Source: an uncultured Actinomycetes bacterium (GTDB taxonomy: Bacteria; Actinomycetota; Thermoleophilia; Miltoncostaeales; Miltoncostaeaceae). Taken from it: 5,801 bases of DNA. Shown here piece by piece: positions 5,508 to 5,801 of the stretch. The notes beneath the pieces were generated by a model. It was not told the DNA's origin, ran no database searches, and worked only from the letters and a program-made list of their open reading frames with translations. A program made the position numbers and the translations under genes. The stretch's first letter is position 1. Every line of letters starts with the position of its first letter. Location: assembly GCA_903928615.1 (NCBI GenBank), contig CAIYRJ010000041.1, positions 1-5,801 on the forward strand. The letters run 5' to 3'.

Positions 5508-5513
5508 ATGATA
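5508..5513 (-). promoter_or_regulatory. Possible -10 element (TATCAT) for the OsmC-SRPBCC operon
   Basis: On the minus strand, 5513-5508 reads TATCAT, five of six to the -10 consensus, 32 bases before the ATG at 5475. A transcript starting near 5501 would include the GGAGG ribosome site. No good -35 hexamer is seen 16-18 bases upstream. The 75-base gap to the upstream gene (5476-5550) also contains the palindrome CCGCGCGG (5518-5525) and a small GCGG-AAT-CCGC hairpin (5540-5550) directly behind the upstream stop. No U-rich terminator is present, so read-through from the upstream gene cannot be excluded. Confidence 0.3.
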
Positions 5514-5550
5514 CGGACCGCGCGGCCCCCGAACCCGGTGCGGAATCCGC

Positions 5551-5801
5551 TCAGGCGCCGTAGCGCTCGTCCAGGCGACGGTGGTCGGGCAGCCCCACTG
5601 CGTCCGTGATCTCCTCGAAGGTCATGAGCGTGGACGGATCGGGGCCCGACCCCGTCGCCGCGAGCGCCCCATACGTGGCGCGCAGCGCGTGGCCCGCGGC
5701 CAGGATGCCGCTGATGCCCCACAGCACGAGGCGGAAGCCCATCTCGCCCAGCTGCGGGGTGGGGACGATAGGCGTCCTCCCCCCCTCCACCATGTTGGCC
5801 A
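5551..5801 (-). CDS. Isocitrate lyase/PEP mutase family protein, C-terminal part
   Basis: The reading frame enters from the right edge and ends at TGA 5553-5551; 83 complete codons are visible. It opens with ANMVEGGRTPIVPTPQLGEMGF, matching the conserved N-M-(V/x)-E-G-G-x-T-P segment near the end of the TIM barrel in the PEP mutase/methylisocitrate lyase/oxaloacetate decarboxylase superfamily. FRLVLWGISGILAAGHALRATYGAL is the following helix pair, and MTFEEITDAVGLPDHRRLDERYGA is the usual terminal swapped-helix segment. These Mg-dependent enzymes make or break C-C or P-C bonds in 2-oxo acids. The specific substrate depends on upstream residues not in the window. The internal ATG at 5793 is not taken as the start because conserved residues precede it. 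Confidence 0.85.
   Translation of the reverse strand, partial: ANMVEGGRTPIVPTPQLGEMGFRLVLWGISGILAAGHALRATYGALAATGSGPDPSTLMTFEEITDAVGLPDHRRLDERYGA

Noticed and set aside
5498..5722. A 74-codon minus-strand open frame overlapping the end of the PEP mutase-like gene
   Set aside because: It is in a different frame from the conserved ICL/PEP mutase C-terminus and looks like a shadow.
5779..5785. A run of seven C (G on the coding strand), possible frameshift site
   Set aside because: The conserved MVEGGRTP segment reads through it without interruption, so there is no sign of a break.

Overview
The window is about 70% GC with closely packed genes on both strands, GC-ending codons, GTG as well as ATG starts and Shine-Dalgarno-type ribosome sites. 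It looks like an ordinary chromosomal segment of a high-GC bacterium. An actinobacterial lineage, possibly Thermoleophilia-like, is my best guess from composition and gene style, but nothing in the window proves it.

Left part (1-1356): the 3' end of an M3-family oligoendopeptidase F gene (+) runs into a perfect 11-bp GC hairpin. Converging on it are two minus-strand genes of unknown function. One encodes an acidic Glu/Ala-rich protein with a small Cys/His-rich C-terminal domain. The other encodes a secreted lipoprotein with four further cysteines.

Centre (1357-4561, + strand): a gene for a Methyltransf_16 / ETF-beta-lysine-methyltransferase-like SAM enzyme is divergent from the lipoprotein gene. 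It is followed by tRNA-Asn(GUU), and then by the most informative locus here, a two-gene cassette of a GAPDH-family dehydrogenase and ArsJ. ArsJ is an MFS permease known to export 1-arseno-3-phosphoglycerate. In the published model the dehydrogenase uses arsenate in place of phosphate to form this unstable organoarsenical, and ArsJ removes it, giving arsenate resistance without reduction to arsenite. No arsR, arsC or arsenite-efflux gene lies in the window.

Right part (4565-5801, - strand): an OsmC/Ohr-family protein and an SRPBCC (START-like) protein form a tight pair reading toward arsJ, with only 3 nt between the convergent stop codons. The window closes with the C-terminal part of an isocitrate lyase/PEP mutase family enzyme on the minus strand.

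I see no CRISPR array, insertion sequence, phage gene or rRNA. No stretch longer than about 90 bases lacks a gene.
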